DNA from: Haliotis asinina
Taxonomy: Eukaryota; Mollusca; Gastropoda; Lepetellida; Haliotidae
Assembly (NCBI RefSeq): GCF_037392515.1
Contig: NC_090295.1
Span: 22,422,501-22,486,500, forward strand
DNA length: 64,000 nt
Direction: 5' to 3'
Position numbers and translations under genes: made by a program
In this document: positions 47,001 to 50,000 of the stretch, piece after piece
Numbering within the stretch: the stretch's first letter is position 1
Layout of the letters: each line of letters opens with the position of its first letter
Notes under the pieces: generated by a model
Database searches by the model: none
Seen by the model: the letters and a program-made list of their open reading frames with translations, nothing else
What the model was told of the DNA's origin: nothing

Positions 47001-50000
47001 ACATACAGCAATGAAAATATTGACTTGAAGTCGAACTTTGTTCATCACTGAAAACAATGGCGGCTTGTAGTACGGGCAAAGGCCAAGGTCGAATGTCGTC
47101 ACTCTCGATAGTGACGTCATCTGTGTTGTTCTATGACGTGTCTATATTTGTAAAAAGTGTGTCTGTGACCTCTGTCGTTTGTAGTTGGCAGTAAATGCTT
47201 CTGAACAGATGCTGTTGTTTTTATTCTTGTTTTATTAAAACAGCTATTCATTTTAGCTATAATAACGGTAACGCTATTTTTCAGGGCACTATCATTTGCA
47301 GGAGCCCTCGGTCTTGAATTTCAACTGCCCTCCTTCGTCGGGCAGTTAATGAAAGACCTCAGGCTTCTGCAAATGATAATGCCCTGAAAAATAGTGTTAC
47401 CCTTATAACATAAACCATTTTTCCGTAACATATGTTCATTTCAGACTAACTGTCAGTCTAAAGAGGGCTCCAGCCTCTTTTAGATTACCCACAAGGCATG
47501 AGATATCTTCCCAAGAAGGCTACACCACTGGCTCAGTGGCTGTGTCTGCTACAATATACCATAGACAAATTCACCACTTAACGCTACAACTGAAATGGCC
47601 AGAGTCACAAGGCCTCAAACACTGAGAAAGAACAGTGACTCATACTCATTGTGCCATCGTGACGTAAAGGTCCTTCGGGTTACAAGTCCTTTAAATAGTG
47701 TTGTACCAGCCACTAAATGAAACTCACTGTCTGACTCTCTCAAAGAAGTCAAATCATTGGAACAGTTCAAGTGTCTCTAAGACACATCTGTGCTCTTTGT
47801 ACTTTTAAAGTGATTTTGTGCTGCCAACAAGTTTCACTTTTCCTTGAGTCTTATAAGTGCTGTGAGCCCTCCCCAGTGGGGCTTAGCACCATATATATGG
47901 GTATTATATTATATAAACATGCAAATGTGCTTTGGAATAAGACAGTGGAAGAATGGTGGCAAATCCATCCACTAATAATAACATGGCATTAATAGACGGC
48001 CAGACTTCCACCCGTACTCCCCCTAACCTTTAACGATGAGGAAAAATTTCTTCGACTGCCATTTTGAAAAGCTGAATATGCATTTCATTATGTTGAGATA
48101 TAATTAAAACCACATGTTAAAACCCTTCCTCATCAGATAAAGAGTGTATTATCTGGTGATATCACTTGACTGGAATGAAATTTAAGGTGCGGACGTCTTT
48201 CCAAATAGGCATTATAGTTGACATGACCGACTCAAAATGGTCCAGGTACATCAAACGACAGCGGAATCTGTCTATTACAGAATAACATGTTATCCAGTAT
48301 CAGGACATGAAAACATGTCAAAAGGGTTATTGCCTGACAAGTCTGTCATTCTCAACCTGAAACAAATATATATCCAAGATAGCCCCTGCAAGTCTATAAA
48401 ATGTAGCAAGTCTAGAAATTGACAGATTCCGAACAGTAAGAAAGTCTCAGTGATCCTTTTCATTATATTCTATTATTTTCTATCATAGCTAAAATGGATA
48501 GAATTACCATTAAAACACCCGCACGTTATCAGAAATGAGCGGGACACTGTAACTTGATAATGCCCGCAAAATGCTTGATGATGGGCCATTATCAAGCCCG
48601 TTGTTAGGTAACGTTATAAGTAGCTCAGCTGTTGAGGTTTAATCACCTACGGCTCGTTTGAACAAGGGTTCATTTTTTACCATATACAGTCAAACCCCGT
48701 TGTGTCGAACTCGTTGGGTCTAAGGGGAAAGTTCGACTTATCCGAGTGTTCGACACATCCGTCAGCATTGAAAAGACCAAGAACCAACACGTTGCTTAAC
48801 ACATCGTTATTTTGCAGTAGGATACACATACGAACAATATATCTTTGCAATAAACGTTTACGGCAGTATTGATCTTTAAATTACAACATATACAAATGTA
48901 AATCAATTCAATCACTTTATTCGTCATGGCAAATAAATATGCATACAACAAGATAAGAACAAGAATAATTTAACAAACTCACAAGCGATGCCATTTAGTT
49001 GACAGAACTAATTCATTTTCAGTCAGTGTAAAAAGTTGTATAGTTCATACAAACGGAATCGGAATGTACATACGTGTACATGTGGGGAATTTATCTATGA
49101 CTGCCTCGTATTTTGTCTCTATTGTCTTAACAGATAATTTTCGCTTTTTAGGTGTAACATGCGATCCAGTTATCCCCCCGGGCTGATCGGGTCCTTCGCT
49201 GAATTGCCCTGCCATGTTACTAACCGTACTGGTTAAAAAAATTGATCCTACACCTTAAATACTAAAACAAAAACGAAACATCAATTTAGATAATCCAACT
49301 CCGTTTTCCTCACTTCTCATTTTGTATTTTCAAGGAAATCACATGACCGCTAACATAGACTGTCACATGACAACAACATGCGCCATTGTTTGTTTAGAGA
49401 TATCCTGTCGGCCCGTGATCAACGTGTCACTGGTAACAACTTAATTATGGTTAATTGTTTGAGTAAAATTCAGTTGGTAAGTGTGCTGACAATGTGTGTA
49501 TAGATGCGTAGTTAAACATGTCACTTGATTGTTGAGTCCGTTAATCGTTACTTTTGATCTTTAAGTAGCACGTTTATGAGGATGACTTCCGATTGCGCGA
49601 CTGAAGTTTTCAGTTGCAACAACCAGCTTTGACAGTTCGAGACAAAAGGGTAAGTTTGTACTTGTTAGAGCCTTTGGGGACCCTAAAATGAGTTTGACAC
49701 AACCGGGAATTCGACACATCTAGTTCGACACATCAGGGTAAAAATAATGATAAATATAAGGAAATCGGCAGGGACCGAGATGTCAGTTCGACACATCCGA
49801 GAATTCGTCTCAACCGAGTTCGAGACAATGGGGTTCGACTGTATCTGGCTCACATTCGTCACATGTGCCTCTGCCATTATGCACTTTCCTGCCTGTGCCA
49901 ACCGTAACAAGTGTACCATAAATGACAACATACAGCAATGAAAATATTGACTTGAAGTCGAACTTTGTTCATCACTGAAAACAATGGCGGCTTGTAGTAC

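Noticed and set aside
46001-48422. Two pairs of near-identical 61- and 73-codon frames
   Set aside because: They are duplicated because the whole 1.77-kb unit is duplicated; no coding evidence.
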